Assembly (NCBI RefSeq): GCF_002028545.1
Contig: NZ_MWPQ01000005.1
Span: forward strand, 62,001-126,000
Reading direction: 5' to 3'
DNA from: Nitrobacter vulgaris
GTDB lineage: Bacteria > Pseudomonadota > Alphaproteobacteria > Rhizobiales > Xanthobacteraceae
DNA: 64,000 nt
A program made the translations under genes and the position numbers. Below are positions 30,859 through 39,677 of the stretch, in pieces. Position 1 is the stretch's first letter; every line of letters starts with the position of its first letter. A model generated the notes under the pieces. That model saw nothing but the letters and a program-made list of their open reading frames with translations. It made no database searches and was not told the DNA's origin.

Positions 30859-31710
30859 ATGCCAAGCAAGACCGCCAGGATGTCCGCTAAGACCGCGACT
30901 TCTAAGACCGCTGCTTCGAAAGCTGCTGCTTCGAAAGCCGGTTCGAAGACGATTGCTTCGAAGACCGCGTCCGCCTCGAAGGTAGGTTCAAGGACCTCTG
31001 TCAAGCCGACTGTAAAGTCCGCTGCGAAAGCAACCATGGCTAATAAGCCTGCGGTCAATACGCCTGCAGTGAAGTCTGTTGCAAGGGCTGCCGCACACGT
31101 CGAGGAGCCGAAGAAGGTTCTGACCCAGCGCCAGGGGTTCAAGACCAACGAGTTTGTGGTCTATCCGGCGCATGGTGTCGGCCAGATTTTGGCGATCGAA
31201 GAACAGGAGATTGCCGGAGCCAAGCTCGAACTGTTCGTCATCAATTTCATCAAGGACAAGATGACACTGCGGGTGCCGACGGCGAAGATTGCCAATGTTG
31301 GCATGCGTAAGCTGTCCGAGCCTGGTCTGGTCAAGCGGGCGCTCGAAACCTTGAAGGGCCGCGCGCGCATCAAACGCACCATGTGGTCGCGACGGGCGCA
31401 GGAATATGAAGCGAAGATCAATTCCGGGGACATTGTTGCGATCGCCGAAGTGGTCCGCGACCTCTATCGGTCGGAATCTCAGCCCGAGCAGTCCTACAGC
31501 GAGCGTCAGCTCTACGAGGCTGCGCTTGATCGTCTGTCGCGCGAGATCGCGGTCGTTCAGCACGTCACGGAGACCGAAGCAGTCAAGGAGATCGAGGGGC
31601 AGTTGGCCAAGAGTCCCCGCCGCGGCGCCAAGGCGGAGATGGACGCCGAGGCCGACGGCGACATGGAAGCCGATGGCGATGATGCTGCGGTTGCCGACGA
31701 GGCTGCGTAA
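30859..31710 (+). CDS. CarD family transcription regulator with histone-H1-like N-terminal tail
   Basis: 283 residues from ATG 30859, preceded by GAGG; the frame stays open to 30643 with an equally Lys/Arg/Ser-rich extension, so the start is uncertain. Residues 1-80 are low-complexity repeats of TSKTAASKAAASKAGSKT, like an H1-type DNA-binding tail. The CarD/CdnL RNAP-interacting domain starts at FKTNEFVVYPAHGVGQIL and includes IKDKMTLRVPTAKI. CarD proteins bind the RNA polymerase beta subunit and stabilise open promoters, notably at rRNA genes. A strong terminator follows. Confidence 0.9.
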   Translation: MPSKTARMSAKTATSKTAASKAAASKAGSKTIASKTASASKVGSRTSVKPTVKSAAKATMANKPAVNTPAVKSVARAAAHVEEPKKVLTQRQGFKTNEFVVYPAHGVGQILAIEEQEIAGAKLELFVINFIKDKMTLRVPTAKIANVGMRKLSEPGLVKRALETLKGRARIKRTMWSRRAQEYEAKINSGDIVAIAEVVRDLYRSESQPEQSYSERQLYEAALDRLSREIAVVQHVTETEAVKEIEGQLAKSPRRGAKAEMDAEADGDMEADGDDAAVADEAA

Positions 31711-31736
31711 CCGGGTTCTGGCGAACCAAGACAAAC

Positions 31737-31766
31737 AAAAAGCCCGGCCGGGAGGCCGGGCTTTTT
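31737..31766 (+). terminator. Rho-independent terminator after carD
   Basis: Stem AAAAAGCCCGGCC / GGCCGGGCTTTTT with a 4-base loop, ending in a T run. Located 27 bases after the carD stop. Confidence 0.93.
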
Positions 31767-31980
31767 GCTGTGTGCTGTTCTGATTCCGTCAGGCGCGCAT
31801 CCTTCGTTTGCTCTCAAGCACTCTTCCTCCACTTGCGCATGTGGATCGGCAATGTGCTTCCCGCTCGACCCGGCTTTGGCGGATTTCGGCCTGAAGTGAG
31901 AGGACGCTCTCGCAAGCGCGAGCGAAGCGTCAAGGGATTCTGTGCTAGTTTAAATCCGTCCTGATGCGCGGTGCTTCGCG

Positions 31981-33471
31981 TCACTCCACCACGATCTTGA
32001 CCCGGCTGCGGACACTGACTTGGGCGCGCGGATCGAGGCCATTGACGACGCGAAAACGCTCGGCGGGATGATCGACGCCTGCCATGCGGTGTGACAGCGA
32101 TTCCACGGTATCGCCCGGCTGTACGGTGATCACCTTGATTCGCAGCGGTCGTGCTGCCTGAATCTCGTCCAGCGACAGACGGCGGAAGGAGGCGACCGTT
32201 TCACGCGCGTTGCGTTCGCTTTCCGTTGTCTTACGACGGGTGGCGAAAATGAAGCGATAGACGTCGCTGCCGAAGCGCAAGGCATAAATCCGGAACTGCC
32301 ATTCCTCACCGCTGGCAACCGCTGATGCCGCGGGAAAGCCGTTGATAGTTAGCTCCTCGGTCGATGCCTTGTTGACGTTCTCCATCCACCCGGAGTTGAG
32401 ATATTCGGTAAGCTTCTGTTCCGCGGGCACCCGGACCACGTCGAAACGCATGGCCTGACTGCCGCCCTCGCGAACGCCGATCACTGCCTGAGCCGTATTG
32501 TCGAGTACGAAACCTTCTGGCGCCTGAAACGTAAAGCCGAGCTTTGGATGCAGGAAACGCCGGCCACGAACGAACCCCTCACTCGGATCCTCGCCGTAGA
32601 CAACGTTGTCGATCGCGTCGAGGTAAGTCTCGCGGTCTCGTTCGCCTTGCGCGGGAGCACTGTATTGCCGCGCATTGACCTGCGCGTTCTGAACGCGTTC
32701 TGGCGTTGCGGGATGCGATGACAGGAAGTCCTGCGAGCGCGGGTCCAGCGAGGGCTTGCCGGCCTTGAGCGCCGCATTGCGTTCCATTGCCGTCAGGAAG
32801 CGCGCTGCGCCATAGGGGTCAAAATGGGCCCGCGCGGAAATCCCGACGCCGATGCCGTCGGCCTCGAACTCTTGGGTGCGCGAAAAGCTTGCGAGCGTCA
32901 GTTTGGATTTGGCGAGCGCCAGCGCCGTCAGATCCGGGTCGGTTCCCATTTCGGTGACGACGTGGCTGACGAGGGCGGCCTGCCGCGCCTGGTCTTCCCG
33001 GATGGTGGCGTGCTTGGCCAGAACATGCGCCATCTCGTGCGACAGCACGGAGGACAATTCCGAGGTGTCGTTGGCCAGCGCCATCAGGCCGCGTGTCACG
33101 TAAAGCTGGCCGGTTGGCAGCGCGAAGGCGTTCACCGCGCCTGAATTGAGGATCGTGACCTTGTAGGTGAGGTCGGGCCGCTCGGACGCCGCCACAAGCC
33201 GCTCGACCGTTTTGTTGATCAGCGCTTCGAGTTTGGGATCGTCATACGCCCCGCCGTAAGAGGCGAGGATGCGCTCGTGCTCGCGGTCGGACGCTGGAGT
33301 ATGGGTCGCGGCCCGCGCGGGCTTTATCGGTTTGACGGATGAGGGAGAGTCGGTCTGGAACCGGGTCATGTCGCCGCATCCACTGAGGGCAAGCGCCGCG
33401 CAGAGCAGCACGACAGGCGCAGCCAAAAGGCGGCTCACTCCTGTCCCGCGCCATACTGGGCTCGCCGTCAT
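31981..33471 (-). CDS. Periplasmic M48 metalloprotease lipoprotein (BepA/YfgC-like)
   Basis: 496 residues. N-terminal lipobox LALSGC. The peptidase M48 zinc motif HEMAH lies in VLSHEMAHVLAKH, and the third ligand Glu in EFEADGIGVGI. Instead of TPR repeats, the C-terminal half has a beta-rich region ending in a LysM-like segment, VQPGDTVESLSHRMAG...RFRVVNGL. The family processes or degrades outer-membrane proteins such as LptD. It probably acts at the outer membrane's inner face (inference from the lipobox). Monocistronic; convergent with carD. Confidence 0.9.
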   Translation of the reverse strand: MTASPVWRGTGVSRLLAAPVVLLCAALALSGCGDMTRFQTDSPSSVKPIKPARAATHTPASDREHERILASYGGAYDDPKLEALINKTVERLVAASERPDLTYKVTILNSGAVNAFALPTGQLYVTRGLMALANDTSELSSVLSHEMAHVLAKHATIREDQARQAALVSHVVTEMGTDPDLTALALAKSKLTLASFSRTQEFEADGIGVGISARAHFDPYGAARFLTAMERNAALKAGKPSLDPRSQDFLSSHPATPERVQNAQVNARQYSAPAQGERDRETYLDAIDNVVYGEDPSEGFVRGRRFLHPKLGFTFQAPEGFVLDNTAQAVIGVREGGSQAMRFDVVRVPAEQKLTEYLNSGWMENVNKASTEELTINGFPAASAVASGEEWQFRIYALRFGSDVYRFIFATRRKTTESERNARETVASFRRLSLDEIQAARPLRIKVITVQPGDTVESLSHRMAGVDHPAERFRVVNGLDPRAQVSVRSRVKIVVE

Positions 33472-33616
33472 GGTCGCAACGTTCTCCCTCGGATTGAAGT
33501 TTCGATTTCAGCAGTCGCAATCTGTCAGCAAATCTGATGGCAAATGCTGACACTCGACCGCCGCATCTTGTATGTCCAGCGTAGGCCCGGTTGGCTTCGG
33601 CAGAACACCGAGCCCT

Positions 33617-34414
33617 CTAGTCGCCGGCCACTTCGATCTGCCCAACCCGGAGCACCTCAATCCGCAGTCCTCCGCGTCGTTCGACCCAGCCGCGGACCCG
33701 AACCCGCCGATGTTCGAAAGACGTCGGCACTACGCCTGCCGCCTCGAAGGATGGCAGTATGCGCCTTGAAATAGTCGCAGCAAAGTCTCGTGTCCAGCGT
33801 GGGCCGAAGTTGAGATATATAGTGCCGCCGGCCTGCCTGACAGACCGGACGTAGCCTTCCACGATGGTGAACTGCCCAATACGCGCCAAAATATCGCCCG
33901 GACGTTCAGCGTTTTTGACGATAGATAATTCTGCCCAGGTTCCACGCCGGGCCTGTCGCGCTGTCGTTTCCGCAGCCGTGAGTTCCGCCGCGCACGCCTT
34001 GTCGGTGACGTCGGCAGACACAAGCGCGTCGCCGCGTGCCAAAAGATCACTTTGGACCGAAATCGCGGATGGTCCAAGATATATGAAGGCGGTTTGTCGG
34101 CCATAGCGATCCGGATCGTCGCGCTCTCCGCGCAGGATCACGCGCCGACCGATCAGTCCTGCGAGTGCTGGCTGGCGATTGGCGGCCTCTCCCGCGATCA
34201 CTTCGACGCCCGCGAGACGCACGTCACGGCCATCATCGAGACGGAGCGTCCGCGGGTCAATGACAGCGCTCACGACGCCGTCGTTCTGAATGACCGGTTG
34301 GCAACCGTCGGCGAGTGTCGGCGCTGCGCTGAACAACATTCCACAGAGCACCACTCCGAGCAAAATATTGCACGTGCCGGGAGGCTTGGCCGTGGCCTGA
34401 TGACCGCGCCTCAA
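33617..34414 (-). CDS. Exported thermonuclease (SNase)-like protein
   Basis: 265 residues. A signal peptide is present (NILLGVVLCGMLFSAAPTLA). The SNase OB-fold is recognisable by VVSAVIDPRTLRLDDGRDVRLAGVEVI, then DRYGRQTAFIYLG and the later LLARGDALVS. The usual catalytic Arg/Glu set is only partly visible (R in DRYGRQ), so activity is uncertain. The C-terminal region repeats a small beta pattern (IVEGYVRSVRQAGGTIYLNFG), often seen in this group. The next gene on the same strand starts 22 bp upstream region-wise at GlsB; no operon is proven. Confidence 0.85.
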   Translation of the reverse strand: MRRGHQATAKPPGTCNILLGVVLCGMLFSAAPTLADGCQPVIQNDGVVSAVIDPRTLRLDDGRDVRLAGVEVIAGEAANRQPALAGLIGRRVILRGERDDPDRYGRQTAFIYLGPSAISVQSDLLARGDALVSADVTDKACAAELTAAETTARQARRGTWAELSIVKNAERPGDILARIGQFTIVEGYVRSVRQAGGTIYLNFGPRWTRDFAATISRRILPSFEAAGVVPTSFEHRRVRVRGWVERRGGLRIEVLRVGQIEVAGD

Positions 34415-34437
34415 GACGTTATCCGAGGACGAGGTTG

Positions 34438-34716
34438 CTATTTCGATCCAGGACCGGAAATCGCGCCGCGCGCGACCAACCTGTTCCAGATGAACAGCAC
34501 CACAATCGCGCCGATGGTTGAGGTGATGAAGCCTGCGCCCTGATCAGGGCTGTAGTGACCAATCGACTGCCCGATGAAGGTGGCGAGGAACGCACCGCCA
34601 ATGCCGAGCGCCGTGGTGAGGATGAATCCGCTCGGATTGTTCGGGCCGGGCGATAAGAACTTTGCGATAACGCCGGCGATGAAGCCGACCAGAATGATCC
34701 AGAGAATGCCGCTCAT
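34438..34716 (-). CDS. GlsB/YeaQ/YmgE stress-response membrane protein
   Basis: 92 residues, three hydrophobic segments. The glycine-rich IILVGFIAGVIAKFLSPGPNNPSGFILTTALGIGGA is the family pattern (transglycosylase-associated). A small inner-membrane protein of unknown action, often induced by stress. ATG at 34716 follows GGAGGGA. It lies between the thermonuclease-like gene and the YidB-like gene, all on the minus strand. Confidence 0.9.
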   Translation of the reverse strand: MSGILWIILVGFIAGVIAKFLSPGPNNPSGFILTTALGIGGAFLATFIGQSIGHYSPDQGAGFITSTIGAIVVLFIWNRLVARGAISGPGSK

Positions 34717-34809
34717 GATGAAAATCCCTCCTCAAAATAATCGTGACGGTGAACTCTCCGCGAGATCGGTCAGCCCCCGGGGGCGACCACTCCCGCAGCG
34801 AGTGCAATC

Positions 34810-35415
34810 CTAAAGCAATCGCGATAGCTCATTCTCCGTCGGCAGGCGCCCGTCGGGCGTCAGATGGTGGACGACCTCGGGCAGGTGCTGACTCAATCCG
34901 GCGAGCAGTTCGTCCCGCGACAGGCCGGTCTGTGCTGTCAGGGCGTTGATCTGGTCGGCGCCGAGCGCGTCGGCGAGGTCGCGCGGTGCGATCTGCTTGT
35001 TTGGTCCCGGGCTAACCCAGGAATTAGCTGTCTCACCATGGCCTTTGTTCTGAAGCTGCTTCAGCAGGTCGCCGAGGCCGCCGCTCAGAATGCTTCCGGC
35101 CGCACCGCCTGCCAGCAGGCCACCAAGCCCGCCCTTGAGCAGGTCACTAAGGCCGCCTCCGCTGCCGGGCAGACCAGCATTGACCGTGCCTCCGGGTGGG
35201 CCCGCATTGATCGTGCTTCTGGGCGTGGGAGCCGGCGGCGCGGACGGGTTGGCTCCAGAATGGCTTCCGGTGAGATGTTTCAGCGCCTTGTAGCCCAGCA
35301 CAGCGAGGATCGCCATTGTCAGCGGCGACATGCCGCTGCTTTCGCTTTCCTTATTGGGCTCGCTTGGACCGCGCGGGCCGTTCTGCATTCCGTTGAGGAC
35401 GTCGAGCAAACCCAT
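34810..35415 (-). CDS. YidB family (DUF937) protein
   Basis: 201 residues starting MGLLDVLNGMQNGPRG; the ATG follows GGAGATG. A central Gly-rich stretch (GSGGGLSDLLKGGLGGLLAGGAAGSIL) leads into the conserved C-terminal motif: WVSPGPNKQIAPRDLADALGADQINALTAQTGLSRDELLAGLSQHLPEVVHHLTPDGRLP. This is the DUF937/YidB signature. Function unknown. The 371 bp from here to the tRNA hold no supported gene. Confidence 0.9.
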   Translation of the reverse strand: MGLLDVLNGMQNGPRGPSEPNKESESSGMSPLTMAILAVLGYKALKHLTGSHSGANPSAPPAPTPRSTINAGPPGGTVNAGLPGSGGGLSDLLKGGLGGLLAGGAAGSILSGGLGDLLKQLQNKGHGETANSWVSPGPNKQIAPRDLADALGADQINALTAQTGLSRDELLAGLSQHLPEVVHHLTPDGRLPTENELSRLL

Positions 35416-35786
35416 GATCATCTCCTGTTGCGATCCAGCCCCGCGGCAAAAAAGATAAGGTTGCCATATGACAGTCACAAGGCATTTTTGGCGGGCGAAG
35501 AGGCTGCCGCTTCATTCAGCAAGCGAAACGAGAGTGGCTGGGAAGATGAATGGCGGATCCGGGAAAAAGCGCTCGACGAGCGTAACGGGTCGCCGTGTCC
35601 TTTTTAGGACGTCTGCTTTAGGACGCCTGCCTTGTGAAATGGCGAGCCGTACCGGTAGTGCATGTTGGCGAGACCTCCGGTCCGGTTGGAGTGGGCCGCG
35701 CGACGGCACCAGCTTTTGAATCGGCAAAACGATTCGGCTTGCCCGAGACGCTGATGTGCCGGATAAGTGGCAGGGTTCGGCGTACA

Positions 35787-35863
35787 GTCCCGGTAGCTCA
35801 GCTGGATAGAGCACAGGTTTCCTAAACCTGGGGTCAGGGGTTCGACTCCCTTCCGGGACGCCA
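35787..35863 (+). tRNA. tRNA-Arg (anticodon CCT)
   Basis: A complete cloverleaf of 77 bases with encoded CCA. Acceptor GTCCCGG pairs with CCGGGAC; D-stem GCTC/GAGC; anticodon stem CAGGT/ACCTG with loop TTCCTAA, so anticodon CCT; T-arm AGGGG-TTCGACT-CCCTT. Its 3' end is the integration site of the element to its right and is repeated at 58219-58236. Confidence 0.97.
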
Positions 35864-35865
35864 TT
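35848..35865. other. attL: 18-bp direct repeat at the tRNA-Arg 3' end
   Basis: CCCTTCCGGGACGCCATT, covering the 3' T-stem, acceptor stem and CCA of the tRNA. The identical 18 bases recur at 58219-58236, with two mismatches in the next positions outward. The integrase gene stops seven bases inside. Confidence 0.92.
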
Positions 35866-35871
35866 CATAAA

Positions 35872-36987
35872 CTAGACTCCTGAATTTCCTGAGCGTTTGG
35901 GTTTTCTGCCCGCACCCTCGGCAAGGTGCGGGCGTTTTTCGTTCGTGGCCTGTACCGGCAACAACAGTTGCGCGGCATCATGCGCCAGCCGGGCGCGGTC
36001 GGCTGATCGTGTGTAATGCTGGGCCATCTTGCCTGTGGTCCAGCCGAAGATCGCCATCAACTGGCGCTCGCTGGCGCCCTGTTCAGCGGCGCGCGTCGCG
36101 CCAGCCTTGCGAAGGCCATGCGCGGAACCGGGGCAATGGGCCTTACGGCACACGTCGCGGAACCAGTTGCCAAAGCTTTCCTTGACCCAGGGCTGGCCGC
36201 GTTCGTTGATCAGGAAGGTCAGATCGCCTGTCGGTGCGGCGGCAAGCGATGTCGCTAGTGGCGGCAGGATTGGTATTGTGATCAGTTCGCCCTGTTTGCC
36301 ACGCGCGTGCTTTTCCGTGCGGATGCTGATCACGCCATCGCGCACATGCTGCCGGCCGACGCGGACCGCATCGCCCCGGCGCAAGCCCGTGTAAAGCAGC
36401 ACGTCGAAAGCCAGGCGCTCGCGCGTGCCGATCTTCCAGCGCGCTTCGAAGCGGTCGAGTTCGGTCTGCGTCCAGGTATGGAAACCTTCCGCATCGTTCG
36501 GCCCCGTCAGCAGCTTGACGCCGGCCGTCGGGTCGGTTGCCATCAGATTTTCTTCAACGCACCACGCACAGAATCCTCGCATGGCCTTGATGAAGCCATT
36601 CGCGGCATGAGGCGTCATTGCCCGGCGTTCGCGCCCCTCACGAATAATCTGATCGCTGATGTCTTCCAGCGGTGTATGTCCACCGCTCTTAATGACGCGC
36701 CGGAAAATATTCTCGCGTTGCCGGCGCGTGGCCAGCGACAACGCCGCCCACGCTGACGAGGCGTGGTATTTGTCCAGGGCCCACTTCAATGAACTGGCTT
36801 TTGTCTTCGCAGGCAAAGAAACCAGCGATGTGGTTTCCAGCGCGTCGGCATATTCCTGCCAGAAAGCCCGGCTGTCGTATTCCGCCCGCAACCTGACGCG
36901 CGCGCCTTTATGCTTGCGCACGTACCAAACCCGCGCGCCGTGGCGAGTGCGCTCGGACTGCAGATAGGGCGGGCGACGCTTCGGCAT
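35872..36987 (-). CDS. Tyrosine site-specific integrase
   Basis: 371 residues. An N-terminal arm- and core-binding region (RHGARVWYVRKHKGARVRL; KWALDKYHASSAWAALSLATRRQRENIFRRV) precedes the catalytic domain. Active residues: Arg in YTGLRRGDAV, HxxR in SAHGLRKAGAT, Trp/His in FGWTTGKMAQ, and Tyr in HYTRSADR. Position directly beside the tRNA 3' end identifies it as the integrase that placed the element there. A 60-codon gene lies 6 bp upstream. Confidence 0.95.
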   Translation of the reverse strand: MPKRRPPYLQSERTRHGARVWYVRKHKGARVRLRAEYDSRAFWQEYADALETTSLVSLPAKTKASSLKWALDKYHASSAWAALSLATRRQRENIFRRVIKSGGHTPLEDISDQIIREGRERRAMTPHAANGFIKAMRGFCAWCVEENLMATDPTAGVKLLTGPNDAEGFHTWTQTELDRFEARWKIGTRERLAFDVLLYTGLRRGDAVRVGRQHVRDGVISIRTEKHARGKQGELITIPILPPLATSLAAAPTGDLTFLINERGQPWVKESFGNWFRDVCRKAHCPGSAHGLRKAGATRAAEQGASERQLMAIFGWTTGKMAQHYTRSADRARLAHDAAQLLLPVQATNEKRPHLAEGAGRKPKRSGNSGV

Positions 36988-36993
36988 GGTTCC

Positions 36994-37176
36994 TCACAGC
37001 ACCGGTTTGCGCTTGGCCATTGCGGGCGCAATGGTCGGCTCTGGACTGACGTCGGTCTCAATCACGTAAGCATCCGAGCGCGCGATGATCCTCGCAATCT
37101 GCAAGCCCTGCGCTTTGGCGGCGCGAAAAACGCGCTCCAGTTCAGCTTGCGTAATCTTTGCAGTTCGCTTGGACAC
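36994..37176 (-). CDS. Small protein upstream of the integrase
   Basis: 60 residues, starts MSKRTAKITQAELERVFRAAK, with helix-like, charged character and a Pro-rich C-terminus. It ends 6 bp before the integrase start on the same strand. Similar short ORFs commonly precede integrases in Bradyrhizobium islands (memory-based). It might be a recombination directionality factor, but no excisionase motif is obvious. The 480 bp upstream (37177-37656) are AT-richer and carry no supported gene. Confidence 0.65.
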   Translation of the reverse strand: MSKRTAKITQAELERVFRAAKAQGLQIARIIARSDAYVIETDVSPEPTIAPAMAKRKPVL

Positions 37177-37656
37177 GGCATCATCCTAAAAACGTGCGCG
37201 TCAGGGCCACCCCATTTAGGGGTGTAAAATTGCATACATCGCAACCCCCTTAATTGTTTTTTGAGTTTTACGATTTTCAAATATTTTCAAATGCTTACTG
37301 GAGGCAGGGCGCGCGGGCTAAAATAAGGTTGTCGCGAATCACCTGTTTTCGCGCTTGGTTCCTTGACGGCGCATGCGAATCGCTTTGCGCGAATCACTTT
37401 GCGAGGTCGCAACACACGTCGCGCTCAAAACCAGGGCGTGGATGAATCGGCGGCAACTTGATCGACCCAAGGGGGCGTCGCTACGTACCCGACAGCGGAC
37501 CTATTATTGCTCACCTTGAGTTCTGTCGTTTATGACCCAAAGCCGACATCCCGCGTTGCCGCGCTGGATTTTGAAAGCTCAGCGACATCGGTTTATTGTT
37601 GAGGCTTTCGCAACCCACTGAAGCGCGGTGCGACGAGCCCATCGCGGGAGCTGATT

Positions 37657-39147
37657 ATGTTGAAAGCTACCGCAGAGGAGATCGAGGAAGTCCGGGAATA
37701 CTTTGAATGGCAGGCGCCCGACCTCGAAGTGACTTTCATGCAGAAGGTTTACTCGGAGGCCGTCATAAACACCCGACACGACGTGTGGGACATCCACACC
37801 AACAAGGATCGCTGGTGGGTCATCACAGGCGGCACAAATCTCTACTCTCAAGAACAGTTCCCAAATATGGACCTTGCTCTGACCTTCCATATTGGCCTGA
37901 TCCTTCGCATCCCGCGTACAGAAGAACAGCACGAGGGCGATCAACGCATCCTCCCGTTCGGTCCCGTCTTCGAGAAGATAAAAGAAGCTGGCACCGCCGT
38001 GACACAGGCGCATAACCTCGCGGGTTATCAGGCCGTCGGCGTCCGCTGTCGTGAAACGCTACTTGAGCTGATCGCCGTTGCGCAGGATGCGGCAATTTGG
38101 ACCGACACACCGCCGCAGCGTGCGAACTTCCGCGCGTGGACGGAGATCATCTGCAACGCTCTTTTGCCCGGCGACACCAACAAGGAGCGTCGCGGGGCCC
38201 TCAAGGGTGCGCTTGAGTCAGCATGGACGTTTTCCAACTGGCTTACGCACTCAAAGTCGGCGACTTGGCTTGATGCCGACATGGCGCATTCGTTGACCCA
38301 GCACGCCAGCGGCATGGCGATTTCACCTATCGTTCGCGAGTTGCGCGGTGTGCCTAATGAATGCCCGGACTGCCACTCACCGCGTCTCGAACCCGAACAG
38401 GCCGAAAATACCGCGGTACCCGGCGTACTTTGGGAACGACCGCGCTGCGCCGACTGCGGATGGACCGGTCGACCCGTTCCAATCCTCGACCTTGAGAATG
38501 GACAGGCCATCATCACTCGCGAAGGCGAAGATTCCGACGAGCACGGCATCATGACGGTTCCGCTGCGCACGATCGTGAAGCCCGGCAATCCGCCGATAGA
38601 GCCGCTGAAGGAAATAGAGACCGGGCCACCTGAGCCATTCGTCTATTTTGCCTACGGGCCCAACATGTCGACCGCCCGGCTGCGCAAGCACATGCCAAGC
38701 TGTAAGCCGCTTGGCACTGCTACCCTGCCGGGTCATGCGCTTCACTTCCATAAGCGCAGCATTGATAAGTCCGGAAAGTGCAACGCTTTTGCCAGTGGCA
38801 ACGACAATAGCGTGATCGGAGTTCTGTTCAGCTTCGATCCTGCCGAGCGAGGCAAGTTAGATGAGGCCGAAGGCGTCGGCAGCGGCTACAAACACGCGAT
38901 GGTCACGGTTATCAACGACAAAGGCCGCAGGCGGAAGGTTCTTACCTATCTCGCCACCCCCGACTACATCGACGACAGCCTCAAACCCTACGGCTGGTAC
39001 AAGGACTTTGTACTTGCAGGTGGCAAGGAGCACGGCCTGCCGCCGGAGTATATTGCCGAATACATCCAGTCGGTAGAGGCGATCGAAGATCCCAACAAGA
39101 CACGGGACAGGAAGCAGCGGACCACGCTCGGAAGTCCCGGGCGGTGA
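37657..39147 (+). CDS. Unknown domain + zinc ribbon + gamma-glutamylcyclotransferase-like fusion
   Basis: 496 residues; ATG follows GGGAG. Residues 1-110 form an unrecognised alpha/beta region rich in Trp (DRWWVITGG). Residues 115-230 are helical, with AWTFSNWLTHSKSATW; this hints at a HEPN-like bundle but lacks a clear RxxxxxH. A zinc ribbon follows with CPDC (236-239) and CADC (264-267). From about 328 to 485 is a GGCT/AIG2-like fold: YFAYGPNMSTARLRKHMP replaces the usual YGSNL loop, and LDEAEGVGSGYKH keeps the catalytic-type Glu. Function unknown; stand-alone GGCTs release 5-oxoproline from gamma-glutamyl peptides. Confidence 0.8.
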   Translation: MLKATAEEIEEVREYFEWQAPDLEVTFMQKVYSEAVINTRHDVWDIHTNKDRWWVITGGTNLYSQEQFPNMDLALTFHIGLILRIPRTEEQHEGDQRILPFGPVFEKIKEAGTAVTQAHNLAGYQAVGVRCRETLLELIAVAQDAAIWTDTPPQRANFRAWTEIICNALLPGDTNKERRGALKGALESAWTFSNWLTHSKSATWLDADMAHSLTQHASGMAISPIVRELRGVPNECPDCHSPRLEPEQAENTAVPGVLWERPRCADCGWTGRPVPILDLENGQAIITREGEDSDEHGIMTVPLRTIVKPGNPPIEPLKEIETGPPEPFVYFAYGPNMSTARLRKHMPSCKPLGTATLPGHALHFHKRSIDKSGKCNAFASGNDNSVIGVLFSFDPAERGKLDEAEGVGSGYKHAMVTVINDKGRRRKVLTYLATPDYIDDSLKPYGWYKDFVLAGGKEHGLPPEYIAEYIQSVEAIEDPNKTRDRKQRTTLGSPGR

Positions 39148-39553
39148 GATGACGGTGTGAGTTGCCGGTCAAGACTGCGAACGCGATGTCAGTTTCTAGC
39201 CCTTCTGCGAGATCGGGCAATATCTGCTATCCCGCCGCTGTTTGGGATTGAGCGGACAATGAGTACACGCCCTTATGAAGCCGGCTTTAAATGCTTTTCG
39301 TCATCGAACTAGGTTGGGTTTCATCCTCAACCTCGCAAATTATTTGAGCGCCGTTGTGGCGCGTCACAGTCGCACTCTGTTCTGCTCACCAGGGTGCGCT
39401 TCCTTCTTCGCCTCCTTTCTTTTTGACATTCACAAAAAAATCAGCCGAAGGCGTTTTAGGGGTGTTCATAGTTTTAAGAAGTTTTAGCGCGGCGTACCTT
39501 GGGGATATGCCAAAATCACTTCAATGCTTTCATGTGGTTGGGTGCCATCCACG

Positions 39554-39652
39554 TAGCCGATGTACGGCCTGCGAATAGCCGATGTACGGGATGTCATAGC
39601 CGATGTACGGGTTGTCATAGCCGATGTACGGCCATCGATAGCCGATGTACGA
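39554..39652. repeat. Iteron array, five direct repeats (putative replication origin)
   Basis: Five copies of TAGCCGATGTACGG start at 39554, 39576, 39597, 39618 and 39639, the last with a final A. Spacing is 22, 21, 21, 21 bases, about two helical turns, as in iteron origins. The array lies 26 bases beyond the stop of the RepA-type gene; AT-rich sequence flanks it on both sides (39420-39480 and 39650-39690). The 406 bp before it carry no supported gene. Confidence 0.9.
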
Positions 39653-39677
39653 TTTTGTCAAAATGGATTGTCAAAAA

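Noticed and set aside
35512-35868. Reverse-strand ORFs over the tRNA (e.g. ...GSRTPDPRFRKPVLYPAELPG)
   Set aside because: These are the well-known false translation of a tRNA gene's antisense strand.
39554-39652. Iteron array as a CRISPR
   Set aside because: Repeats are 14 bases with 7-8 base spacers, five copies, no cas genes; spacing fits iterons.
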